Source: Megascapheus bottae
Lineage: Eukaryota > Chordata > Mammalia > Rodentia > Geomyidae
DNA length: 64,000 bases
Assembly (NCBI GenBank): GCA_024803745.1
Contig: JANJXV010000013.1
Location: forward strand, 2,728,001-2,792,000
Reading direction: 5' to 3'
Made by a program: the position numbers and the translations under genes. Each line of letters starts with the position of its first letter. Position 1 is the first letter of the stretch. Of the stretch, positions 42,960-52,548 are shown piece by piece. Below the pieces are notes generated by a model. That model ran no database searches. It had not been told where the DNA came from and saw only the letters and a list, made by a program, of their open reading frames with translations.

Positions 42960-43172
42960 TTTTTTTTCTTTCTTCCTTTTTCTTTTTTCTTTTGGCCAGT
43001 CCTGGGGCTTAAAGTCACTATCCTTGGACACTTTTTACTCAAGGCTAATTCTCTGCCACTTGAACCACAGTGCAACTTCCGGCTTTTTTTTTGTGCGTGT
43101 GGTACCAAGGAATGGAACCCAGGGCTTCGTGTATCTAGGCAAGCACACTACCACTGGGCCACACTCCTGGCC
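42960..43172 (-). mobile_element. IDL-Geo SINE nested in L1
   Basis: Pyrimidine-rich tail, antisense Geo with internal change, then IDL (GGAATGGAACCCAGGGCTTC). Confidence 0.87.
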
Positions 43173-43288
43173 TGATATATTTTCTTATATTGATTTATAT
43201 ATCTGTGGATATATTCCTGGAAATAGTTTGGTGGGTTTATAGATAGGTATGTTGCTAGTTTTATTAGGCACCTATACACTAATTTCTC
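43173..43288 (-). mobile_element. Old L1 ORF2, fourth segment
   Basis: CTGTGGATATATTCCTGGAA and GGCACCTATACACTAATTTC are antisense ORF2 remnants. Confidence 0.65.
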
Positions 43289-43719
43289 TTTTTTTCATAT
43301 ATTTTTTATTGTAATTAATAGAAGGGTTACATTATATTCACCAGATAGAAGGTGCATTACTTCACAAGCATTGATACCCTTTCTCATGTCTTGGTCCCTA
43401 TACCCCCCACCCCCACCCCTCATCTTGTTTTCCTCCCTTCCCTATCCAACTTCAAATAACCAAATACTCATATATACAATATATCAGATAACCAGGTGAA
43501 ATACTGTAACAATATGAGATAACCAAGGGACAGCAAAAGAGATGAGAGATAACATAGTACATTAAGGACAACAATCACTCTGTTATATGGCTTTTGTTTC
43601 TATATCCTGGAGGTCCTTTCATTTAGTATCATACTATATGCCCTTATGTATCTAGGTTTTGTTCTATTTTGTAAATATCTGCTAGGAGAGCCCAAGGTTT
43701 CTACTGATTATGACAAATG
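43289..43719 (-). mobile_element. Young L1 (type 'A') 3' UTR inserted in the old L1
   Basis: Antisense type 'A' 3' UTR (TTTATTGTAATTAATAGAAG to CTACTGATTATGACAAATGA). The old L1 resumes on its right. Confidence 0.87.
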
Positions 43720-43882
43720 ATTTCTATAGAGGCTGAGTAGTTTATGTTTCTACCAATATTCCATGAGTCTTATTTTTCCCTCTGCATCCTCACCAGTGTT
43801 GTTATTTGCTTTCTTGAAAATGGCCATTTTGACTAGGCTGAGATAGTATGTCAGTGTAGTCAAACTCCAATGCTTGATGGTT
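43720..43882 (-). mobile_element. Old L1 ORF2, fifth segment
   Basis: GCATCCTCACCAGTGTTGTT and GAAAATGGCCATTTTGACTA are antisense L1 ORF2 words. Confidence 0.7.
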
Positions 43883-44088
43883 TCTCCGCAAATCTGCCTG
43901 TGGCAGGCGTTGTCATTGGTCTAGCTAGCAACCACTCCATTTCCTCCTTTGTTTGCAGAATCTTGATGATGTGGCAACTGGCCCAGGCCAGGGTTTTAAT
44001 AAGGGCTCGACTCAATCCACACTGTGGAGTACTTACATTTTGTACTCTAGCAAGAGATACTCATAGAGATTTAAAAGATAGCTGGTAA
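43883..44088. other. Single-copy DNA, nothing recognised
   Basis: Short non-repetitive gap between L1 and SINE clusters. Confidence 0.4.
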
Positions 44089-44316
44089 ACCAAATGCTGG
44101 TGGCTCATACCTATAATCCTAGCTACTTAGGAGGCTGAGATTTGAGGATTATGGTTCCATGCCAGCCCTGGAGGACAAATCTATGAGAGTTTTATTTTCA
44201 GTTAATCAGAAAGCTGGAAATAGAGATGTAGCTCAGGTGGTAGAGTGCAAGCCTTGAGTGACAAAGCTGAGAGAAGGTGACTAGCTCTGACTTCAAGCCC
44301 CAGACCAGGACAAAAG
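44089..44316 (+). mobile_element. B1-Geo SINE
   Basis: 7SL half (GGTGGCTCATACCTATAATC) and diverged Geo half (GTAGCTCAGGTGGTAGAGTG). Confidence 0.85.
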
Positions 44317-44353
44317 TTAAAAGAAAAAGAAGTTTGCAAGAAAAATGTTAGAT

Positions 44354-44585
44354 TAGCTGAGCACGGTGGCTCATGCCTGTAATCCTAGCCACTCAGGAGG
44401 CTGAGATCTGAGGATCAAGGTTCAAAGCCAGCCTGGGCACAAAAGGACCTGTGACTCTTACCTCCAATTAACGTCTAGAAAATGGGAAGGGGGGCTTGGC
44501 TCAAGGGTAGGGTGGTAGCCTTGAACTGAAGATTTTAGGGACAGTGCCCAGGCTGAGTTCAAGCCCCATGACCCACAAAAAAAAA
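44354..44585 (+). mobile_element. B1-Geo SINE
   Basis: 7SL half (GCACGGTGGCTCATGCCTGT) and Geo half ending AAGCCCCATGACCCAC plus A-tail. Confidence 0.9.
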
Positions 44586-44632
44586 TAGATTTTTCTTTTG
44601 TTGAGTGAGAGACACTGCTGTGTTAGTATGGA

Positions 44633-44689
<57 letters not shown>

Positions 44690-44716
44690 GTGTGTGTGTG
44701 TGTGTGTGTGTGTGTA
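44633..44716. repeat. (ATCT)n then (TG)n compound microsatellite
   Basis: About 14 ATCT units (44633-44689) run directly into about 13 TG units (44690-44716). Confidence 0.97.
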
Positions 44717-44740
44717 TAGATATATATGTATATATACACA

Positions 44741-44919
44741 TTTTTTTTTGCCAGTCCTGGGGCTTGAACTCAGAGACTGGGTACTGTCTCTGAGCTTCTT
44801 TTGCTCAAGGCTACAGCACCACTTTTCTTTTTTTTTTTTTTTGTGGTACTGAGGAATCTAAGCCAGGGCTTCATACATGCTAGGCAAACAGCCTACCAGT
44901 GAGCCACATTCCGAGCCTC
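44741..44919 (-). mobile_element. IDL-Geo SINE, internally deleted
   Basis: Antisense Geo (GGGGCTTGAACTCAGAGACT), an expanded T-run in the linker, and IDL (GCTAGGCAAACAGCCTACC). Part of Geo is lost. Confidence 0.82.
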
Positions 44920-45099
44920 TGTATTTTTATTTATTTTAACTTTTGCACTGTACTTTAAATCACTTCGTTTGCAGCACTTGCAATAGTTCCTACTGGGCTA
45001 ACTTCGGCCTGCAGCTGAATGCCTCTCACCTTCTGCCCTGGGGCTCCCCATCTACCCAGCTACCACCCCAGTCCAGATGCCAGCATCTCTCTTTTGAAA

Positions 45100-45565
45100 T
45101 ACTTCCACAGACTCCAATTCATCTCTGCTTTTCAATTCTTTTCCTTTGATACATTCTTCACATCACAGTCAGAATGATCGTCTAAGAAATACAATCAACC
45201 TGCACTTCAACATTCACTTCAAGGTCTTTCCATTATCTTTAGAGCAAACTCTAAAATCCTTAGTCTGCCTACAAGGCCTTGATAATCTGTCTGCCTGTCT
45301 ACTCTCCTCACTGTTGGTTCCACTGTCATCCCGCCTCCAGCAGCTTCCTAGATATTTCTGTGCTAGATGACTTCGCCAGGCAGATTCTTCTGCTGATATA
45401 CTTCCTCCTAATCCTTCCTCTTGGATGGCATTATCTTATCGTCCAATTCAAGTTGTCTTCTAGAAAGATCTTCCCTTACAACATAGGGTTAAGTAGCAGT
45501 TGGTCTTTAGTAAATTGCAATTTTCTATTTCTTTGTTCTTCGATTGCCTGCTTCCTTATTTTTTA
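45100..45565 (-). mobile_element. L2-like ancient LINE 3' fragment
   Basis: Antisense L2 order is clear: CAGTCAGAATGATCGTC, TTAGAGCAAACTCTAAAATC, CTACAAGGCCTTGATAATCT, then CTTCTAGAAAGATCTTCCC. Confidence 0.65.
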
Positions 45566-45679
45566 ATTCTCTTGTATCCAGGTTCTTATAAAATGTGGCT
45601 TAAGAAATAGTTGTTAAATGAGTGAATAAATAGTAATAAGAATGATATCAGTTCTTATTTAATAAGTACTTTATTTGAC

Positions 45680-45895
45680 TCAGATTTGGACTCTGCCACT
45701 TTTAGCTTTGTGAGTTTAGCCAAATACTCTAACTTCTGTTGTCTCCACTGGAAATCATTATAGCTGTACCTAATACAATTGTTAGATGTACTAAACTTTC
45801 TTTATACATAGGTATTTGCTACAATGTCTGGCAAACAGGACACATTACTTAAATGCTAACGGTCATTACCATTGCTGACATTATTATGATCTCTG
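45680..45895 (-). mobile_element. MIR SINE
   Basis: Antisense MIR pattern over most of its length: GGACTCTGCCACTTTTAGCT, TGTGAGTTTAGCCAAATACT, ...CTACAATGTCTGGCAAACAG. Confidence 0.72.
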
Positions 45896-46021
45896 CCAGG
45901 AAACTAAACATTACAGACATGAAAGCCAAACCCCTAAATCTAGGAACTGGCAACTTGAGATTCAAAGCAACCAGAAGTGTGCATTAACAAAATGATGGAA
46001 TGTTTTGAGGTAAGAGTAATG

Positions 46022-46268
46022 TGCAGCCGGGTGCTGGTGGCTCACGCCTATAATTCTAGCTACTCAGGAGACTGAGATCTGAGGGTCATGGTTCCAAGCC
46101 AGCCCAGCATGAAAGTCCATGGCACTCTTCTTACCAATTAACCACCAGGAAACCAGGAGTGGTGTTGTGGCTTAATGCAGTGGAGTGGTAGCTTTGAGCT
46201 GAAGAGCTCAGGAACAGCGCCTGGGCTCAGAGTTCAAGCCCCATGACGTAAATAAATAAATAAATAAA
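46022..46268 (+). mobile_element. B1-Geo SINE
   Basis: 7SL half (GTGCTGGTGGCTCACGCCTA) and Geo half with an AAAT-unit tail. AGTAATG flanks it at 46015-46021 and 46269-46275. Confidence 0.9.
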
Positions 46269-46842
46269 GTAATGCATAGATATTATTTAAAGTTTCTGCT
46301 ACATTTTCTTACCTGATTGTTTACTTCTAATTTTTTGAAAACATAATCATAGTAACACTTATTTTTAGGTCAATCATGGGACTTGAACTCTGGGCCTGAT
46401 TGCTTCTCCATTCAGAAGCTTTTGATGCTTTCATTCAGGCTCCATTTGTAGCTACTTCATTCCAGGGTTTGGGTCTGAAGAGTCCAGGGCTATCCAATAC
46501 AAACTTCCTTCTTCATCCCATTTGCTGCTGCTGTTCCATGAACTGCCATCCCCTTTCCCTGGACCATTGACGCATGTGCTGTTGTGTACTTTCTCTACCT
46601 CCAATTTCATCTCCCATCTATGCTCAACTCTCCCTTAGAATGGTTCTAAGACAGGGACATCTGGGATTCCACTTTGGCTAATGGCACATTCTTTCCTATA
46701 AAACCCAATCCTCCCAAGAGAAAAAGTAAAAGGAATAGGCACAACAGGACAACTTGTTAGCTGAAATCACCTGGAGAGGAAATAAAAGCAACTTAAAGGT
46801 CAGCACGTGGCTGAAAGACATGTCATGTGTGAGCTTTGCAGT
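46269..46842. other. Single-copy DNA with a Geo-like scrap
   Basis: Positions 46368-46402 (GGGACTTGAACTCTGGGCCT) are an antisense Geo end. Otherwise unassigned. Confidence 0.4.
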
Positions 46843-46988
46843 GTTTTTCCTTGGGCTAGTACCACAGCTTCAACTCAAGGCCTCTTTCTCTCATGTAGGC
46901 TGTCTTGCTCACACCCGGCATTCTAGCACTTGAGTAATACCTTCAGTCCATCATTTTGCTCGTTAATTGGAGATAGAGTATCACTGAC
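46843..46988 (-). mobile_element. Old Geo-type SINE fragment
   Basis: TCAACTCAAGGCCTCTTTC and GCTCGTTAATTGGAGATAGA are antisense right-half and junction words of an old copy. Confidence 0.6.
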
Positions 46989-46999
46989 AATTAATTTTG

Positions 47000-47700
47000 G
47001 GAAGTCGTGGAAACTTGAGCCCTGTTAATTTTTGGCTAAAACAAAACTAACTTTTTTATGATTATGATGTAGCATAGTCTCACAATGTCCAAGATACATT
47101 TCCAAATTACAACAAAGTAATAAGTAAACATAATTTATACAATTCACAGAGATTAAGCTCTGACATGGATCAGAGGTTACAATTATCCAGCAAATATACT
47201 AAAGCAGTTATTTTACTTATGTTCAAGCACAGAGGAACATACAGTTGACAATGTGTTTGTTATGAATTAAGAGACCAGAAAGATCCTCAGATATTCTTTT
47301 TTAAAAGGGGAAAATAGAACTGAATCTTTTACAACCAAAAATTGTAACATATGAAAAATAATCATCTGAATGAACTGCACAGTAGATTGCAGATGGCAGA
47401 AAGCAGTCAGTTAACCTGAAAAGAGGCCTCCAGAGATCGTGATCGGCAGATCAGAGGGTAGAAAATGATTGAAAACATTAATAGAGACATAAGGACAAGG
47501 AGAAATCAAGAGTCTCACATATGTGTAACTACCAAAAGAGAGGAGATAAAACAGAATCGAAAACATTTTTGAAGAGATTATGCCTGAAAGCATTTTAAGT
47601 TTCATGATAGATATACACTCACAGATTTCAGTCTCAGTGAATACACACACTTAATAAACTGAAACATAAACATTCCAGAATTTAGTAGAAAATAGCAACA
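47000..47700 (+). mobile_element. Ancient L1M-type ORF1 region
   Basis: Sense words AAAGCAGTTATTTTACTTATG, GCACAGTAGATTGCAGATGG, ...GTCTCACATATGTGTAACTA and ...TTTGAAGAGATTATGCCTGA follow the L1M ORF1 5' half. No intact frame remains. Confidence 0.65.
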
Positions 47701-48963
47701 AAAACCTAGGTTACATTGAAAACCTTACCCAATATTTTTCTCCTTTTCAACTTGTTTCTTCCACTCACTTCTCTGGAGGTGCATAAATGAAAATATTGGA
47801 AGCTGGTCTATTTCTTTTCAACTTACATTCAAGAATGCAAGCACAAATTTTTGGTTGTATGATAATGCTTTGGAAACAAAAAAAACAGTTTAAAAGTGAT
47901 GTGACAGAAATTCTTCGGAGCTCATTACATATAAAGTATTTTCTACTTTCTTGTCCTATTTATGCTAATCAAATCTGATTTACCAATTAAGTTATTAATC
48001 TAGCTTAAAATGTGTTTGGTTATTTTGGGGGGCACTGAGGTCATTAAGGCAAATATTTGCCACTAGGATCTATATGATGACTATATTGGTCATTTTTGAA
48101 CTGTTATTTAGAAAATAATTTATCAATTTTATTTGTTACAAAAGGAAGACAGAGGAAATTTAGAAGACATGGGAGAACAAAAGAGAATTCACTATTCAAT
48201 CATCATTCATGAGCCCAGGTTTTGCACAGGAATCACCCTTAATACTGGGAACACAGCATTAAAAACAATCCTTGCTTCCATTGTAAACAGTGAGTCATGC
48301 AAGAGGAAAATAAACAAGAAAATGTATACTAAATGACTGAAGGTGGTAATTTAAAGAAAAGAGACAGTTTTTTTTCCTGGAAAATAGTAAACATTAAATT
48401 ATTTAGAAAGTCTTTCTATTGCAAATATTTCAGCTCATTCCACGTGGTTCAGAAATTACCTTTAAGTAACAAATGTGTGGTTTACATTTAAATGGCTACT
48501 TCATAGGTTTTTCCTATAAAATGATAAAAAGAGAACACAGTATTTTGATTGTGTATATACGCTTGTAGTCATGTCTATATTTTCTTATTGTTTGCAATAT
48601 TAGTTTTGTGTCTGAGTGTCTCTATGGTAGCTAAACTATTTGAACCAATTTTTCAAAAGCCTAAATCAACTAGTGTTTTGGGGCTGTTTAGATAGAGTAC
48701 GGTTATTTTTTTTGTTACTGGGAGAAAGCCCGGGTATGATTTGAACAGATGGGAGCTAGAATAAGAGTTAACCTTCCATTGTCTACCATCTCCCTTTAGT
48801 TGAATGTGAAACTGCTATTTTCTCCTGATGAAATATTCTACAAAACTCACCTTGACCTGAATTTTCTGCAGACTTTAAGGAACAATGTGAGATTCAGCAA
48901 TAATAACTACTATCCCACCTCTCTCATATATTGTAATGATCTTCTATTTCCTGTGGGGTACAT
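47701..48963. other. AT-rich single-copy DNA
   Basis: About 1.26 kb. A possible ancient L2 end lies at 48180-48300 (AATACTGGGAACACAGCATT). No gene is supported. Confidence 0.4.
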
Positions 48964-48978
48964 AAAAATCCCCTGGGA

Positions 48979-49172
48979 GGGACCGGGAGTTTGGCCTAGT
49001 GGTTGAGTGCTTGCCTAGCATGCACGAAGACCCCGGTTCGATTCCTCGGTACCACATACATAGAAAAAAGCCAGAAGTGGTGCTGAGGCTCAAGTGGTAG
49101 AGCTCTAGCCTTGAGAAAGTCCAAGGACAGTGCTCAGGCCCTGAGCTCAAGCCCAGGACTGGCAAAAAAAAA
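48979..49172 (+). mobile_element. Young, full IDL-Geo SINE with 15-bp target duplication
   Basis: Best-preserved copy in the window: intact IDL, linker and Geo plus A-tail. AAAAATCCCCTGGGA occurs at 48964-48978 and 49173-49187 with no mismatch. It serves here as the reference for module order: IDL about 48979-49061, linker about 49062-49072, Geo about 49073-49163. Confidence 0.96.
48992..49045 (+). promoter_or_regulatory. RNA polymerase III internal promoter (A and B boxes) of an IDL-Geo
   Basis: TGGCCTAGTGG (48992-49002) matches the tRNA-type A box and GGTTCGATTCC (49035-49045) matches the B box consensus exactly. Spacing of about 33 bases is normal for a tRNA-derived SINE, so this copy could be transcribed by pol III. 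Confidence 0.7.
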
Positions 49173-49187
49173 AAAAATCCCCTGGGA

Positions 49188-49417
49188 AACCAATCCAAGA
49201 TAGTTGAAGGCATTTTAGTGTTGGTTTTTTTTTTTCGGCATTTTTGGTAACAATCAAATGTGTAATTCTATTCTCCTGAATAAGTCTGTCTTTAAGCATG
49301 TTATAAAAACATTTCTGAGTAGCATATTATACATCATTATGGATAAGCAATGAAGTTGTACCTTCTAGCAGATTTTAACTAGACTGCTAGATGTGTGTTT
49401 CTTTAAAGTTATATATT
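49188..49417. other. Single-copy DNA, nothing recognised
   Basis: Short AT-rich gap. Confidence 0.4.
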
Positions 49418-49460
49418 TTTTCTTGTGCCAGTCTTTGGGCACTGTTTCTGAGGTGTTTTG
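49418..49460 (-). mobile_element. B1-Geo SINE, distal segment
   Basis: GTGCCAGTCTTTGGGCACTG is the antisense Geo end of a copy split by the following IDL-Geo. Confidence 0.72.
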
Positions 49461-49669
49461 TTTTTGTTTTTGGGGTTTTTTTTTTGCCAGTCCTGGGCTT
49501 GAGCTCAGGGTCTGAGCACTGTTTTTGGACTTTCTCAAGGCTAGAGCTCTACCACTTGAGCCTCAGTACGACTTCTGGCTTTTTTCTATGTATGTGGTAC
49601 TGAGGAATTGAACCTGGGTCTTTGTGCATGCGAGGCAAGCACTTTAACCACTAGGCCAAACTCCCGGCC
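49461..49669 (-). mobile_element. IDL-Geo SINE nested inside a B1-Geo
   Basis: T-rich tail, antisense Geo and complete IDL. CTGTTTCTGAGG (49442-49453) is repeated with one mismatch at 49670-49681. The insertion point is the same Geo A-run as at 12.1 kb. Confidence 0.9.
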
Positions 49670-49804
49670 CTGTCTCTGAGGCTTTTGACTTAAAGTCAGT
49701 ACTCCACAGCTTGAGCCACAGCTCCACTTCTGGCTTTTTGGCAGCTGTGACCCTCAGATCTCAGCATCCTGAATAGCTAGAATTATAGTCATGAGCCATC
49801 AGCA
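49670..49804 (-). mobile_element. B1-Geo SINE, proximal segment
   Basis: Rest of the split host: Geo (CAGCTTGAGCCACAGCTCCA) and 7SL half (CTCAGATCTCAGCATCCTGA). Confidence 0.85.
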
Positions 49805-49901
49805 TAATACTTGTTTTATTTCAGATATATTTCACTTAACATTACATCCTAAATATTTTCCACAATTCTGCAAATCACTGTCATCTTTCTGCATGTATAT
49901 G

Positions 49902-49960
<59 letters not shown>
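49902..49960. repeat. (TG)n microsatellite
   Basis: About 29 TG units abutting the 3' end of a minus-strand B1-Geo. Confidence 0.96.
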
Positions 49961-49963
<3 letters not shown>

Positions 49964-50195
49964 GCTGGTCATGAGGCTTGAACTCAGGGCCTGTCTGTGT
50001 GTGGTCTCTGAGCTTTTGTGTTCAAAACTAGCACTCCACTACCTTCAGCCACAGCTCCATTTTGGGCTTTTTGGTAGTTAATTGGAAATAGGAGTCTCAT
50101 AGTTTTACTGCCCAGGCTGACTTTGAACTGTGATCTTCAGACCTTAGCCTTCTGAGTAGCTAGGATTTTTGATGTGAGTCACCAGCACTTAGCTT
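49961..50195 (-). mobile_element. B1-Geo SINE
   Basis: Antisense Geo (AGGCTTGAACTCAGGGCCTG) and 7SL half (CCTTCTGAGTAGCTAGGATT). The A-tail position is taken by the TG run. Confidence 0.88.
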
Positions 50196-50480
50196 GTAAT
50201 GATTCTCTTTAAGTAGCTGCATCAGAGTCCATGATATTGAAATAGTGTCCCTTAACAAACTACTGCCCTAACTTAACCAGTGAATGCCAGGAGAGTGGCT
50301 ACAGGAAGCAGTGTCATCCTGGGACTTGGAGAGGAAGCTTACTGCTGTTCCTGCTTTGGGACAGTCTGCAAAACTGGACAGACTCAGGACTGAGTAGCTT
50401 TCTAAAAAATTCCTAGTTTTGGTTTATTGTTTTCCAAAATGCTAACCAAATTATAGATAGGTACACATTAAAAATACTCT
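50196..50480. other. Single-copy DNA, nothing recognised
   Basis: Short gap between SINE clusters. Confidence 0.4.
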
Positions 50481-50666
50481 ACCAGGTTCTGGTAGCTCAT
50501 GTTTGTAATCTTAGCTACCCAGAAGGCTGAGAGCTAAGGACAGAGGTTCAAAGACAGCTGTGATAGACAATTCTATGGGATTCCTATCTCCAATTAATTA
50601 CAAAGATCCAGAAGTGGAGCTGTGGCTCATGTGGAAAGCAGTAGCTTTAAGAAAAACAAATCTCAG
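50481..50666 (+). mobile_element. B1-Geo SINE, first segment
   Basis: 7SL half (TGGTAGCTCATGTTTGTAAT) and Geo up to AAACAAATCTCAG, where an IDL-Geo interrupts it. Confidence 0.87.
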
Positions 50667-50885
50667 TGGCTGGGAGTGTGGTCCAGTGGTAGAATGCTTG
50701 CCTAGCATGCATAAAGCCCTGGGTTTGATTCCTTGGTACCACATACACAGAAAAAGCTGGAAGTGGTGCTGTGGTTCAAGTGGTAGAGTGCTAGCCTTGA
50801 AAAAGCCCAAGGACAGTGCCCAAGCCCTGAGTTTAAGCCACAGGACTAGAAATAAGCAAGCAAGTAAGTAAGTAAATAAATAAAT
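50667..50885 (+). mobile_element. IDL-Geo SINE nested inside a B1-Geo
   Basis: Complete IDL and Geo, then AAGT/AAAT tail units. AAATCTCAG (50658-50666) is repeated as AAATATCAG at 50886-50894. The target is again the A-rich run before CTCAG in the host Geo. Confidence 0.9.
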
Positions 50886-50907
50886 AAATATCAGAGGATC
50901 AGCATCT

Positions 50908-50909
<2 letters not shown>
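50886..50909 (+). mobile_element. B1-Geo SINE, short remaining segment
   Basis: AGGATCAGCATCTCT corresponds to the next few Geo bases, after which the element is replaced by a (CA)n. Confidence 0.6.

Positions 50910-50948
<39 letters not shown>
50910..50948. repeat. (CA)n microsatellite
   Basis: About 19 CA units at the 3' side of a plus-strand SINE nest. Confidence 0.96.
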
Positions 50949-50956
<8 letters not shown>

Positions 50957-50969
50957 ATACACATTCCCC

Positions 50970-51480
50970 TGTGCACTATTGATGGGAATGTAAAATGAAC
51001 CAGCTGCCACTGAAAAACAGTTTCCACAAATATATATTTATATAAATATATAATATAATATAAGTAATATATTATATTATATATTATAATATATAAATAT
51101 ATTATTTTATATATAATATATATTTATATAACTATATACACACACACATATAGGATCCAATGATTTTCACTTCTGGGCATTGATAATAAACAATGGAAAT
51201 CAGGATGTGAGAGAGACATCTGGTCTCCCATGTACATTTCAGCATTATTCACAAGATGTGAAAACAACGTACATGTCCAAATGACAGATAAGTAGATAAA
51301 GAAAATGTGTTGTGTCCATACAATGGAATGTTTTTCAGACTGAAAAACGGAGGAAATCCTGCCATATGCACAACAGGAACATGTTTTGCAGGGCATGAAG
51401 GACAAATGCAGAATGGCTTCATTGATAGGCGGTATCTACAACCCACAGAAGCAAAGCATACAATGATGCTGACCAGAAAT
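50970..51480 (+). mobile_element. Old L1 ORF2 C-terminal fragment
   Basis: CTATTGATGGGAATGTAAAA, TTCACTTCTGGGCATTGATA, CATTTCAGCATTATTCACAA and CATACAATGGAATGTTTTTC are sense L1 words. An AT run (51027-51135) has expanded inside. Confidence 0.75.
51027..51135. repeat. AT-rich low-complexity run
   Basis: Only A/T (with isolated G) for about 110 bp, made of ATAT/TATT units, inside L1 sequence. Confidence 0.95.
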
Positions 51481-52336
51481 TAGGAGGCGGAAGAAACCAG
51501 GAGCTGTTGTGATTGCACCAGTTATAAGTTACAGTCTTACAGAAAGAGTAAGTCTGGGAGATCTGCTCTACACTGCTCTGCCTATAATAACAGAAGGGGA
51601 CTTGGCTCTTCCTGTTATTTCCTCTGCTTTTCCTCGTATTTGACCCTAACACTTCTGCCCTGCCTTCTGTGAAGTTTAACAGCAAACTTGACAGTGTAAA
51701 GAGAGATGTGTTTTGGTAGCAAGGGAGAGGGCATCTGTTAAAGTAAAACTTAAAGAGGGAAGAGTGGGTGACATCCCTCAGCCTTGTGAGGCTTTCGAGG
51801 ACTCTACTATGGCCAGAATTCCTTCAGCTCTTGCCAACGACTGAATGTAGGCTTCTTGTAAAAAAGCCTCTGGCCGCCACTTCTTCTGAGAAGATGTGAG
51901 TCCAGAAGGAGCAAGATGTTTGCAGGAGATTTTATTTTGTGTCTGCTTGTAGGAAATATCAAGCTGATAAAGAACTCTCCACTCTCATGGAGAGACTAGA
52001 GCAAGATTATAAGAGATGATCTCCTGGGTGAGAATACCACCGGATTTACTGAACACAGAACGATATTCTGAATAATACTTTCATATGCTTTCCAGACAGT
52101 CAGGGAGACATTATTATTTCCATTTCCACAGTTGTTACTTCAGATTTTGAAAAGCTTCTCTGGGCTGAGAATAGGTGGAGCAAAGGTTACAAAGACCTTC
52201 ATCTCTGCCCTTAGCTTACAGTCTACTCTGGAGGAGTAATGTGTAATTTTAGTGTAACAAATATGAGCAGATCCATTTGATTACCTTCTCTATCTATCTA
52301 TCATGTATCATTTGTCAATTTTAAATTATTTTTTGT
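51481..52336. other. Single-copy DNA with ancient repeat pieces
   Basis: About 850 bases. 52070-52150 resembles MIR and 52180-52260 (AAGACCTTCATCTCTGCCC) resembles an L2 end. No gene is seen. Confidence 0.4.
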
Positions 52337-52548
52337 TTTGGTACTGGGGCTTCAACTCAAAACGTGAGTACTGTCTTTCAGCTTTTTCAATCAAGGCTGG
52401 AGCTCCACCACTTGAGCTCTAGCTCTACCTCTGGCTTTTTGTTGATTAATTGGTGACCATCCTGCCTGGGCTGGCTGTAAACTGTGAGTCTCAGATCTCA
52501 GACTTCTGAGTAAGTAGGATTACAGGTATGAACCCCCAGCACCAGGCT
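52337..52548 (-). mobile_element. B1-Geo SINE, diverged
   Basis: Antisense Geo (GGGGCTTCAACTCAAAACG) and 7SL half (GAGTAAGTAGGATTACAGG). Confidence 0.83.

Noticed and set aside
44633..44716. CRISPR-like array of short repeats
   Set aside because: It is a compound ATCT/TG microsatellite with no spacers, in mammalian DNA.
48992..49045. tRNA gene
   Set aside because: A and B boxes are present, but the left half of IDL-Geo cannot fold into a full cloverleaf and is followed by a SINE linker. It is a tRNA-derived SINE.
48944..49213. Recurrent peptide with SGPEHCPWTFSRLELYHLS in many frames
   Set aside because: It is the conceptual translation of the antisense Geo half of SINEs and recurs at every well-preserved copy (also 5673, 11197, 49391, 58463), not a conserved protein domain.
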